24,253 nucleotides of DNA from Prolixibacteraceae bacterium (lineage in GTDB: Bacteria > Bacteroidota > Bacteroidia > Bacteroidales > Prolixibacteraceae): assembly GCA_016930735.1 (NCBI GenBank), contig JAFGGF010000200.1, positions 1 through 24,253 of the forward strand, in the 5' to 3' direction. Of this stretch, positions 1 to 8,600 are shown one piece after another. Both the position numbers and the translations under genes were made by a program. Every line of letters begins with the position of its first letter. Positions within the stretch are counted from its first letter, which is position 1. A model generated the notes under the pieces. That model did no database searches. It worked only from the letters and a program-made list of their open reading frames with translations, and was not told the origin of the DNA.

Positions 1-756
1 CGGGTCGGCATCGGCATCATCAGGATTTGTGATGTACCCGGCATCATTGGTAAATTCGCTGACATTTTCAGGCACCCCGGCAAGGCTGCTATACTGCCCG
101 TCGAAATCGTCGGTGGCATCGGTATCGAGGTTTGGAGGGATGTTTGTCAGGCTGGTAAAACTACCATCAAATCCAGCAGGCAGTTTTACAAAACCTCCGT
201 TTGTCAGGTAAATAGTATCATTACTTACCGACAAAAATTGGAATTCGTTTGTCGGGTCAGCATCCGCATCGTCTGGACTTGTTATGTAACCGGCATCGTT
301 TATAAATTCACTGACATTTTCAGGTACTCCTGAAAGGCTGCTGTACTTCCCGTCAAAATCATCGGTCACATCGGTATCAAGATTTGGCGGGACATCTGTC
401 AGGCTGGAGAAACTACCATCAAATCCTGACGGGAGTTTTGCATAGCCGCCATCGGAAAGGAAAATGGTATCTCCCCTGACCGAGAGAACCTGAAATTCGT
501 TGGTAGGGTCAGAATCTGCATCGTCCGGCGAGGTAATATAACCGGTATCGTTGGTAAATTCACTGATATTTCCCGGGGCTCCTGAGAGGCTGCTGTACTG
601 CCCGTCGAAATCGTCTGTTGAATCAGTATCAAGGTTCGGAGGGATGTTTGTCAGACTGGTAAAACTACCATCAAATCCTGTTGGGATTATTGCATAACCG
701 CCATCGGATAGGTATATGGTATCATTGCTTATTGAAATAACCTGGATTTCATTTGC
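1..756 (-). repeat. 252-nt in-phase tandem repeat, three copies in window
   Basis: The motif encoding FQ-x-LS recurs with exact 252-nt spacing (for example aattc at 242 and 494, and atttc at 746), so units are 1-252, 253-504 and 505-756. Each encodes 84 aa. The window edge falls exactly on a unit boundary, so more copies may follow outside. Copies differ at scattered, mostly third-codon positions. Confidence 0.85.
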
Positions 757-1278
757 CGGATCAGCATCGGCATCGTCCACTTGGTCGGGGAGTATTACAG
801 TACTTCCTTCTGTAATTGAAAGTTCATGCCCATCTAGTGAAATATCCTGAATTTCATTTGCCGGATCTGAATCAGCGTCATCAACAGCATCGTTTTCAAC
901 AGAAATGGCATGCATGGCAAAAGGCACGCTTAAAAGCTGGCTGGTACCCATTTCGGTACCATTGACAGAAATCCGGACAAAATAAGGACCTACCCCCCAA
1001 TCGATAGTTTCCATTCCTCCCTGATTGACGGAACCAATTTCAAGGTTTACCAATCCGAAATTATTGGTTGTTTCAGAATGGATTTCTGAAAATATTTCAA
1101 CTCCGGATGTGCTGCCCTGCAAAATGGCAATACCAATTTCCACATCCTGATTTGCCAACACCTGCCCCGAGGCATCGCGAAGCACTGCCTGGTAATTAAA
1201 TGACCGGGGGGACTGAGCTTCTGCAGCAACACAAATCAGCATTACTGAAAACATTAGTGAAAATACTTTCAATTTCAT
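1..1278 (-). CDS. Secreted fibre-like repeat protein, 3' end cut by window edge
   Basis: The open frame runs from the ATG at 1276-1278 to base 1 without a stop, giving about 426 codons; the C-terminus lies outside the window. Residues 1-22 form a signal peptide (hydrophobic core, then AEAQ). Residues about 23-125 form a domain shared with the next gene (1858-4935), recognisable by NYQAVLRDASGQVLANQ and GTEMGTSQLLSVPFAMHA. After two D-x-D-x-DPANE spacers come three in-phase 84-aa repeats, each with DDADADPTNEF, NDTIYL, GFDGSF-SLT, YSSL-G-PENVSEF and ND-GYIT elements. Such YSSL/FTND-GY strings are familiar from phage tail-fibre-like and Bacteroidota surface proteins; the exact role is unknown. 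I infer an extracellular, Asp-rich fibrous adhesin or sheath component. It is a tandem paralogue of its neighbour but has its own promoter and is separated from it by terminators. No catalytic motif is visible. Confidence 0.8.
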   Translation of the reverse strand, partial: MKLKVFSLMFSVMLICVAAEAQSPRSFNYQAVLRDASGQVLANQDVEIGIAILQGSTSGVEIFSEIHSETTNNFGLVNLEIGSVNQGGMETIDWGVGPYFVRISVNGTEMGTSQLLSVPFAMHAISVENDAVDDADSDPANEIQDISLDGHELSITEGSTVILPDQVDDADADPANEIQVISISNDTIYLSDGGYAIIPTGFDGSFTSLTNIPPNLDTDSTDDFDGQYSSLSGAPGNISEFTNDTGYITSPDDADSDPTNEFQVLSVRGDTIFLSDGGYAKLPSGFDGSFSSLTDVPPNLDTDVTDDFDGKYSSLSGVPENVSEFINDAGYITSPDDADADPTNEFQFLSVSNDTIYLTNGGFVKLPAGFDGSFTSLTNIPPNLDTDATDDFDGQYSSLAGVPENVSEFTNDAGYITNPDDADADP

Positions 1279-1675
1279 TTTTAGTTGATTTTTAATTTTT
1301 TTTTTTAAAATTTTCTTACTCAATCAGGCTTAACATTTATCTGGCTTGGATAAGAAAATTTTTATAACAATCTGTCCATATGAATTTTAAATACTTTAAA
1401 AATAAATCGATACCTAAATAAACCTTGATATTTCAGTTATTCTGATCAGATCAATTAACTGTATGCGATTCTTTTATTGCAAAAATTAAGTTATAAGACC
1501 AATAACCATAATCACGGTTTCAAAACAAGATTTACATGTTCCAACTGAACAGTAAAGAAAAATTTCTATAAAAAATACAAAAAAGACTTATTAAATATAG
1601 TTCTTTTCATTCATTCATCACCCAAGATAGTTTTAGATTACAGGCAATGCCCTGAATTTCATTACAGTAATACAA

Positions 1676-1709
1676 CAAATTTAAGATATTTATTTTATCG
1701 TTCAACAAA
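1676..1709 (-). promoter_or_regulatory. Bacteroidota-type promoter candidate for the gene at 1278
   Basis: Read on the minus strand, TTG (1705-1703) is followed after 19 nt by TAAATTTG (1683-1676), matching the Bacteroidota -33 TTG / -7 TAnnTTTG pattern. It lies just beyond the terminators of the preceding gene. Transcription would begin near 1669, giving a long leader of about 390 nt. Confidence 0.5.
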
Positions 1710-1743
1710 CAACTTCTATTTTTTTTAACATAGGTTCATAGAA

Positions 1744-1773
1744 AAAGGCTATCCAGATAATTGAATAGCCTTT
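1744..1773 (-). terminator. Second hairpin of a tandem terminator
   Basis: A perfect 9-bp stem (1744-1752 AAAGGCTAT with 1765-1773 ATAGCCTTT) has a 12-nt loop and, on the minus strand, ends in a run of five T. It follows the stronger terminator at 1793-1818 and may act as a back-up. Confidence 0.5.
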
Positions 1774-1792
1774 AAAAATTCTGATCTTTAAT

Positions 1793-1818
1793 AAAAAAAT
1801 CCGAGGCTAAACCTCGGA
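1793..1818 (-). terminator. Intrinsic terminator after the 1025-aa fibre gene
   Basis: A perfect 7-bp GC-rich stem (TCCGAGG at 1800-1806, CCTCGGA at 1812-1818) with a 5-nt loop is followed on the minus strand by seven T (plus-strand A run 1793-1799). It lies 40 nt beyond the stop at 1858, so it ends the 5476-1858 transcript. Confidence 0.85.
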
Positions 1819-1857
1819 AAATTATTTTGATTAAATAATAATCAGATATTTAATATT

Positions 1858-4800
1858 TTACCACAAGTCATTCCATGTAGTACCATCATAACAACGTAAT
1901 TTATTTGTTGTAGAATCAAAATAAATATCACCGGCTGAAGGCGAGCCTGGTTCGCTTGTTGGTTCGAGTCGCAGAATATCATTAATATGCAGGCTTCTGG
2001 CAGGGCTGGCTATACCAATTCCAACATTTCCATTTGGTGCCACATACAGAGAATTGTTTGGAGCACCTGCCCTTACCAGGAATGGCAGATTTCCGCTGTC
2101 AAAATCCTGGATAGCGAAATAATTTTCACCACCATTTGAAGATGAATTGGCAACTAACATCCAATCATTAGAAGGAAAGGAACCTACACTGGTGTCTTCA
2201 AATTTTATTCTTGTATTATTCTCTTTTAAAAGGATTGTTGCAAAGCCAAAATTCTCGCCGGGTACAGCATCCATACCAACAGCTAAACTTGACTGTACGA
2301 TAACATCAGAGGGTCCAATAATGTCACCGGAAGAACTATGCCACAAATAATTGGTTGTTGAGGTGCCACCTAAAATTTGTTCTGTATTTGTATTATCAAA
2401 ATACTTAAAAGCGCCACTTCCAGCATCATCATAAAAAATCAATCCCGGTGAAACAACCGAATTTCCACCACTGTGCAGTATACCACCTGCTACTTCAAGA
2501 TTTGCACCTGGAGTTGTAGTACCTATACCAATATTTCCATTGTCAAAAATAGAACCGTTTTCAAGGCGCCAGCTATTCCATACCGGTACATAGCCTGTTG
2601 TTAACGGGCCTACCTGCGGATCCCTTTCTTCCGGAAGTTTAATTGTATTCCCGTTTTCTATTGAAATTTCGTCAAAATTAATCGACAATGTCTGATTATC
2701 TGTTCCAAGTGCAGATAAATCAACTGTTGAACCCCCGGTTATTGAAAGTTCTGTTCCGGAAAGGCTTATATCCTGAAGTTCATTGGTTGGATCTGCATCC
2801 GCATCATTTACATCATCACCATCAACCAGGTCTGCAGGAATACCAGGGAGCGTTCCCCAGCTTTGTAATTCATTGGTAGGGTCTGAATCCGCGTCTTCCA
2901 CATCATCGCCATCAGCAATATCATCAGGAATACCGGGTAAAGTTCCCCATTCCTGTAACTCATTCGTTGGATCTGAATCATTGTCATCAATCAGTGAAGA
3001 CAAATCAACAGAAAGTTCACCGCCATTATCAGTAACTTTTAAAAAGGTACCAACTAATTCCAAATTCGTATTTAATTCATTGGTTGGGTCAGCATCGGCA
3101 TCTTCAACATCATCCCCATCTGCAATGTCATTAGGAATACCGGGTAAAGTCCCCCATACCTGTAATTCATTGGTTGGGTCGGAGTCTGCATCATCTACAT
3201 CATCGCCATCTGCAATATCTGCAGGTATTCCTGGAAGTGTACTCCAGCTTTGTAATTCATTGGTAGGGTCTGAATCATTGTCATTAATCAGTGATGACAA
3301 ATCAACAGAAAGTTCACCGCCATTATCGGTAACTTTCAAAAAAGAACCAACCAACTCCAAATTGGTATTTAATTCATTGGATGGATCAGCATCAGCATCT
3401 TCCAAATCATCGCCATCAGCTATATCATCAGGTATTCCTGGCAAGGTCCCCCATTCCTGCAGTTCATTGGTCGGGTCTGAATCATTATCATCAATTAGTG
3501 ACGACAAATCAACAGAAAGTTCACCGCCATTATCAGTAACTTTCAGAATGGAACCAACTAACTCCAAATTGGTATTTAATTCATTGGTTGGATCTGCATC
3601 GGCATCATCCACATCATCACCATCAATCAGGTCTGCAGGAATACCTGGAAGGGTTCCCCAGCTTTGTAATTCATTGGTTGGGTCAGCATCCGCATCATCC
3701 ACGTCATCACCGTCGGCAATATCATCGGGAATTCCAGGTAAAGTCCCCCATTCCTGCAATTCATTGGTCGGGTCTGAATCATTATCATCAATCAGTGATG
3801 ACAAATCAACAGAAAGTTCACCTCCATTATCGGTAACCTTCAGAAAGGAACCCACTAACTCCAAATTGGTATTTAATTCATTGGTTGAATCAGCATCCGC
3901 ATCTTCAATATCATCGCCATCAGCTATATTTGCAGGTATTCCGGGAAGTGTACTCCAATCCTGCAATTCATTGGTCGGGTCAGCATCCGCATCGTCTACA
4001 TCATCGCCATCTGCTATATCTGCCGGGATGCCCGGTAGTGTACCCCAGGTTTGTAATTCATTGGCCGGGTCTGCATCGGCATCTTCCACGTCATCGCCAT
4101 CAGCAAAATCAGTGGGTATACCTGGCAATGTACTCCAATCCTGCAATTCATTGGTCGGATCAGCATCCGCATCTTCAGCACTTGTTACAAAACCCAGGTC
4201 ATTATTAAAATCGCTAAGATTTTCAGGGGTCCCCGACAAACTGCTGTAATTTCCGTCAAATCCGGACGGAAGCTTTACGAACCCGCCATTCTCCAAAAAG
4301 ATAGTATCATTGCTAATTGATAATACCTGGAGTTCATTTAACGGGTCAGCATCGGCATCCTCGACATCATCACCATTTGCTATATCTGCAGGGATATCAG
4401 GCAATGTACCCCAGGTTTGCAATTCGTTGGTCGGATCTGCATCAGCATCTTCAATATCGTCACCATCTGCTATGTCTGCAGGAATACCAGGAAGGGTAGC
4501 CCAGGTTTGCAATTCATTGGTTGGGTCTGCATCGGCATCCTCTGTCATGTCATTTTCAACCGACCCTGCATGTAAAGCATAGGGTACACTCAATAACTGG
4601 GATGTACCCATTTCAATCCCATCAACCGCAATTTTTACAAAATAGGGGCCCATCGACCAGTCAATAGATGAAAACATTATCGGTTCTATCTCCCCGATTG
4701 ATAAATTAACAAGCCCAAACCCATTTGTCGCTAACTCATGTGATTCAGCAAACACTTCTGCCCCTAAAGCGCTGCCCTGCAAAATCGAAACAGAAATCAC

Positions 4801-4935
4801 CACTTCCTGGTTGGCAAGAACCTGCCCCGAGGCATCACGCAATACAGCCTGGTATTTAAATGCCTGTGGGATTTGCGCTAATACTGAAATACTTAGTAAA
4901 AGGGTTAAAACAGAAAATGTAAATAGTTTTTTCAT
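1858..4935 (-). CDS. Secreted acidic fibre-like protein with 18 DxDxDPTNEL modules (1025 aa)
   Basis: I start at the ATG at 4933-4935 because it begins MKKLFTFSVLTLLLSISVLAQ, a standard signal peptide. An upstream in-frame ATG at 5013 would bury that peptide and overlap the preceding gene. Residues 22-130 are the N-terminal domain shared with the paralogue at 1-1278. Residues about 133-722 are 18 modules, each opening with D-x-D-x-DPTNEL and followed by one of four inserts. Residues about 723-1025 hold GNIGIGTTTP (near 797) and GNVGIGIASP (near 966), motifs known from tail-fibre-like Bacteroidota and phage proteins, and end in a YFDSTTNKLRCYDGTTWN tail. There is no T9SS sorting domain and no S74 peptidase signature. 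The closely spaced Asp residues suggest Ca2+ binding, which is inference. It lies 61 nt after the small T9SS protein and is probably cotranscribed with it. Likely an extracellular fibre; function unknown. Confidence 0.85.
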   Translation of the reverse strand: MKKLFTFSVLTLLLSISVLAQIPQAFKYQAVLRDASGQVLANQEVVISVSILQGSALGAEVFAESHELATNGFGLVNLSIGEIEPIMFSSIDWSMGPYFVKIAVDGIEMGTSQLLSVPYALHAGSVENDMTEDADADPTNELQTWATLPGIPADIADGDDIEDADADPTNELQTWGTLPDIPADIANGDDVEDADADPLNELQVLSISNDTIFLENGGFVKLPSGFDGNYSSLSGTPENLSDFNNDLGFVTSAEDADADPTNELQDWSTLPGIPTDFADGDDVEDADADPANELQTWGTLPGIPADIADGDDVDDADADPTNELQDWSTLPGIPANIADGDDIEDADADSTNELNTNLELVGSFLKVTDNGGELSVDLSSLIDDNDSDPTNELQEWGTLPGIPDDIADGDDVDDADADPTNELQSWGTLPGIPADLIDGDDVDDADADPTNELNTNLELVGSILKVTDNGGELSVDLSSLIDDNDSDPTNELQEWGTLPGIPDDIADGDDLEDADADPSNELNTNLELVGSFLKVTDNGGELSVDLSSLINDNDSDPTNELQSWSTLPGIPADIADGDDVDDADSDPTNELQVWGTLPGIPNDIADGDDVEDADADPTNELNTNLELVGTFLKVTDNGGELSVDLSSLIDDNDSDPTNELQEWGTLPGIPDDIADGDDVEDADSDPTNELQSWGTLPGIPADLVDGDDVNDADADPTNELQDISLSGTELSITGGSTVDLSALGTDNQTLSINFDEISIENGNTIKLPEERDPQVGPLTTGYVPVWNSWRLENGSIFDNGNIGIGTTTPGANLEVAGGILHSGGNSVVSPGLIFYDDAGSGAFKYFDNTNTEQILGGTSTTNYLWHSSSGDIIGPSDVIVQSSLAVGMDAVPGENFGFATILLKENNTRIKFEDTSVGSFPSNDWMLVANSSSNGGENYFAIQDFDSGNLPFLVRAGAPNNSLYVAPNGNVGIGIASPARSLHINDILRLEPTSEPGSPSAGDIYFDSTTNKLRCYDGTTWNDLW
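2769..4539 (-). repeat. Degenerate tandem array of 18 Asp-rich modules
   Basis: Within the 1025-aa protein the D-x-D-x-DPTNEL head recurs 18 times. Twelve modules carry insert A (W-x-TLPGIP-x-D-x-ADGDD), four carry insert B (NTNLELVGS, then LKVTDNGGELSVDLSSL), one carries insert C (NDTIFLENGGF, YSSLSGTPENLSDF), and one terminal module carries insert D (LSGTELSITGGSTVDLS). The order is AACAAABAABABAABAAD. The four B modules and their A neighbours are nearly identical in DNA, suggesting recent duplication of an A-B block. Confidence 0.85.
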
Positions 4936-4996
4936 ATTCTCTTTATTTTTTACTGATTTAATTGAATGTTCTGAAATGTGTTTTAAATTCTTTAAA

Positions 4997-5476
4997 TTAT
5001 TGGGTTTTAACAATTTTGAAAGCTATGATCTCCGAATTGTCTTTATAAACTTTAAGGATGTAGTTTGATGCTACAAGCCGCTGCATGGAAATCCGGGAAA
5101 TATTCGAATCAACTTGTTTTTCAGTCAATAATTTACCATCAAGGCTGAATAACCTGTAAATCCAATCATTTCTGATTTCATCACTAATAGAAAGGTTGAC
5201 ATAAGTATGCACAGGATTCGGATAAACTTTAATACCGAACGATAATAAAGAAATTGAACTGATTTCCGTAACCGACAAAAAACTTTGATGAAAACCTTGA
5301 GTCAGTACCAGATTGGATCCCTGGAAAGTCTCTGTCATTGGTTCTCCTATTGTCCAGCTAATCTGAAAATTTGAATTTTCATCAAAACCACCGGAAGTTC
5401 CGATCACTTCCTGAGCATAGGAAATATTAATGTAAAATAACATTAACAGAATAACATTAATTTTTATGCTTTTCAT
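4997..5476 (-). CDS. Small secreted protein with T9SS type A sorting domain (159 aa)
   Basis: Residues 1-21 are a signal peptide (MKSIKINVILLMLFYINISYA, cleaved before QE). Residues 22-68 contain a short segment with SWTIGEPMTETF and LTQGFHQ, a pattern I recognise from many short Bacteroidota secreted proteins but cannot assign a function to. Residues about 82-159 form a type A T9SS C-terminal sorting domain: VYPNP at 84-88, LFSLDGKLL, and a terminal strand ending in KIVKTQ. So the protein is almost only an export signal, a linker and a sorting domain. In Bacteroidota such CTDs are cleaved and the cargo is anchored on the cell surface or released. It precedes the CTD-less fibre gene by 61 nt with no terminator between them, suggesting an operon and perhaps a shared surface structure. 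The function of the central segment is unknown. Confidence 0.85.
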   Translation of the reverse strand: MKSIKINVILLMLFYINISYAQEVIGTSGGFDENSNFQISWTIGEPMTETFQGSNLVLTQGFHQSFLSVTEISSISLLSFGIKVYPNPVHTYVNLSISDEIRNDWIYRLFSLDGKLLTEKQVDSNISRISMQRLVASNYILKVYKDNSEIIAFKIVKTQ

Positions 5477-5618
5477 AGATTCTTAAATAATAATTAATTT
5501 ATTTTCCTTTTTTTATCACTTTTATTTTAAATTCTTAGAATACAATCCATTACCATACAATATATGATAAAGATTTACATATAATAATTTATGAAATATT
5601 CAAATACTGTACAACAAT

Positions 5619-5654
5619 AAAAAAGGTTTTCTTTATTAAGCAGAAAACCTTTTT
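5619..5654 (-). terminator. Intrinsic terminator after the 1908-aa gene
   Basis: A 12-bp perfect stem (5620-5631 with 5643-5654) has an 11-nt loop and is followed on the minus strand by a T run (plus-strand A run from 5619). It lies 16 nt beyond the stop at 5670 and separates this transcript from the small T9SS gene at 5476. The A/T-flanked stem could also work weakly on the other strand, but no plus-strand gene ends here. Confidence 0.8.
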
Positions 5655-5669
5655 ATACTGATTATTATT

Positions 5670-8600
5670 CTATTTTTTTATCACAGCAGATTTACTTAGC
5701 AGATCACCCTCGGAATAAAGTACAACTTTATAAAATCCTCCCGGAAGGTTGTTGGCATCAACATTTAATTCATGAATTCCGGGCTGGGTATTTTCAGGTG
5801 TTAATAGTTTTACAACCTTACCAAGAGAGCCTACAATCCTGACTTCCACTTTCCGATCAGTTCCTACTGCATATTTTACAGTAAATGAACCATCGGATGG
5901 ATTAGGATACAGATTAATAAATTCAAACAGGCTGCCTGATAAATTCCCTTGTTGAATTACTGATGTGGTTAAAGTATCAGATTCACTTACATCAATTTCT
6001 CCGGAGAAAATAATATTGCCATCCTCATCGAATAAAGTACAACCGAGTTTTGGCAGTTTATTGCTAATAACCAGGTTAAAGGCGCCAAGTTCTTCACCGC
6101 TTCCCTTTGGAGTGCCTATTTCGAAGAAAGCATTGTGTTTACTCATATACGCAGCAACCGGTGTTGCCAGGTTTTCAGGATAATCGTCTCCTTCGTGCTC
6201 TGTACCTGAAATTGCAAAGAATTCTGCCTGCGATTCCATAACTTCCTGTTCATCAGCCATTCCAAAGGAAACATATTTCACTTTCTCCTGAATATCGGAT
6301 GTTACTACCGGATTTAAGGTTAATGCCACCAGTTTACCAGGAACAGGCAGCTGTCCAATTTCAATCCCTACATCAACAATTATTTTCTTATTCCAGTTAA
6401 AATCAAAACAACAGCGCGTACCATCACATTTTACTACACAGATTGTAATTGTCCCTTTGTAATTTCCAAACAGGCTGAATTTAATATCATTTACAGCTGC
6501 AGGGCTCAGGTTACCGCTTACCGGTATTGATGAAGAATTCCATGTTTGTGTTGAATTAACACCATCGACAACAAGGTTGAGTGGTGTAAACGTCCCTGAA
6601 GGAGATGCACTGATCAGCACAGAACAAATTGGAGATGAAGGATCAAGGTTGGTGATGTTAAATGTTCCAACCTGTGACCCCCAGTATGGCCAGACAGATT
6701 TCAGTTTAAAATCGACCAAAGCGCAACAATCGGAGGTTGGAGCCTCACAATCAAGTTCAATTGTCTTTTCACATTTCTCTCCGTTTAGGAATGTAACAGT
6801 ATAAGTAACCGTTACCACACCCGATTGAAGTGCATCAAAACAGTTGGTCATTTCAACCATACAACCGTTAGCAGGGAAAGTATAGTTACTTTGCCCCATA
6901 TAGCCCGACGGTAAAGTTCCACAATTCCACATTGACGAAGATATTGTGCCGTTTGACACCGAAACTTCAACCGATTCAACTTCGCAATCGGTAGTAAGTT
7001 TTGCACAACATCCGACGGTTCCATCAGCATTCACAACATTTTCGACCCGGACACTATCACAGCAGTTTACTTCCATATCGATACAATCAAGCTGAATCCG
7101 TTTATCACAAACTTCACCGTTATTGAAATACACAACATAATCGATATAAACAATTCCGGTTGAATCAGGATCGACACAGGTAATCATATCGACAGTGCAA
7201 AGGTTGGCATTGAAAGTAAAATTACTCTGTCCTACAAAGCCGGTAGGAAGCACTCCGCAATTCCAGGTTGTTGATGAAATTACACCATTGGTGATATTAA
7301 TGTTTACTGAATCAACATCGCAATCGGTTCTCAGCCAAGCACAACATTTTCCGGTTGCTGAAGCATCTGGAAGGACATCAACTCTCACGCTGTCGCAACA
7401 ATTGTGATTTGAAACCATACAGTCAAGTTCAACAACTTTTTCACAGGATTCGCCATTTGCAAAATTTATAACATAGTTTACTGTGACAATACCTGTTTGA
7501 TCAGGAGTTACACAGTTTACCATTTCAATGGCACAATTCTCCGGGGCAAAAGTGTAACTTGATTGGCCAATATAACCAGTTGGCAAATTACCACAGTTCC
7601 ACGAAGTTGAAACAAAGGTTCCGTTTGATATTGTAACATCAATCGATTTTACTTCACAATCGGTTGTAATCCTTGAACAACATTCATTGGTTCCCGGCAA
7701 TTGATAATGTTCTACCTTAACACTGTCGCAGCAATTCTTTTCTACAACCAAACAGTCAAGCTCAATATGCTGTTCACACTTTTCTCCGTTTGGCAGATAA
7801 ACCAGGTAACTGATGGTCACAATTCCCGTTGAATCAGGTTCAACGCATGTAATCAAATCAGCAGCACACTGATTTACATTAAATGTATAGGTGTTTTGCC
7901 CGATATAATCATTAGGGAGGTTGCCGCAGTTCCATGTTGCTGTTGCCAGGACTCCGTTCCCTACTTTTACCAGAATCGAATCAACTTCACATTCAGAAAT
8001 TATTTCAGCACAACATTCATCCATGCCTGTCGGATCTGAAACTGGCTGAATCCTGATACTGTCGCAGCAGTTTTCCTGTGCAACACAATCCAGGTCGAGT
8101 ACACGTTCACAAACCTCACCATTTGAGAAATAAACTGTAACATTTGCAATTACAATTCCTGATTGATTAGGATCGATACAAAAAGTCATATCGGTAGCAC
8201 AACCACTGGCATTAAAAGTGAAACTGTTCTGCCCGATAAATCCTGAAGGAAGTGGGCCGCAATTCCAGTTCACTGCCGAAATTGTTCCATTTCCCAGATT
8301 AACTACAATAGAATCGACTTCACATTCTGTGGCAATCCGTGCGCAGCAACCAATTATTCCATCGGCGCCGGGTGCACGTTCAACAATAAGGCTGTCGCAG
8401 CAATGTGTTTGCGTTGTGCCACAATCAAGGTCAATGGTTTTTTCACAACGTTCGCCATTAGCAAAATCGATAGCAACATTTACTGAAACCGGCCCCTGCC
8501 CGGGATTGACACAGGCAGTCATATCAACAACACAATTATTAGCAGCAAATGTATAACTGCTTTGCCCTATATAACCAGAAGGCAAATTTCCACAATTCCA

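Larger units (their letters stand above)
1279..1857. other. Intergenic region between the two fibre paralogues
   Basis: This is a 579-nt AT-rich gap. On the minus strand it holds two hairpin terminators (1744-1818), a promoter candidate (1676-1709) and then a leader of about 390 nt before the ATG at 1278. I checked the minus-strand ATGs in the leader and found only very short frames. A weak hairpin (CAGTTA/TAACTG arms, about 1434-1463) surrounds the palindrome TCTGATCAGA but is not strong enough to call as a regulator. Confidence 0.6.

Noticed and set aside
399..1232. Minus-strand open frames at 399-632 and 1047-1232
   Set aside because: They lie in another frame of the open partial fibre gene (1-1278), whose frame carries a signal peptide, a conserved N-terminal domain and in-phase repeats.
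2783..4249. A 488-codon open frame on the plus strand opposite the fibre gene
   Set aside because: It is the mirror of the Asp-rich repeats: the reverse complement of the repeated D-x-D-x-DPTNEL codons yields a Ser/Pro-rich string without stops. It has no signal peptide, ribosome site or independent family signal, and its repeats follow those of the sense gene exactly.
2769..4539. Regularly spaced repeats considered as a CRISPR array
   Set aside because: The repeats are in coding frame, vary at third positions, have no unique spacers, and no cas genes are nearby.
3588..4582. Several plus-strand His- or Ser-rich open frames (3588-3836, 3885-4208, 4310-4582)
   Set aside because: Same cause: alternative frames of the repeat array. 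The HHPHH- and SSPSA-rich compositions come from repeated CAT/CAC and TCA codons of the complement.
4936..5013. Upstream start (ATG at 5013) for the 1025-aa fibre gene
   Set aside because: It would place 26 mostly polar and charged residues before a standard signal peptide and overlap the preceding gene by 17 nt. The ATG at 4935 is preferred.
1858..5476. Fibre-like proteins considered as part of a prophage tail
   Set aside because: NIGIGTTTP and YSSL/FTND-GY motifs occur in phage fibres, but here the proteins have Sec signal peptides and T9SS neighbours, and there are no tail, baseplate, capsid, terminase or integrase genes in the window.
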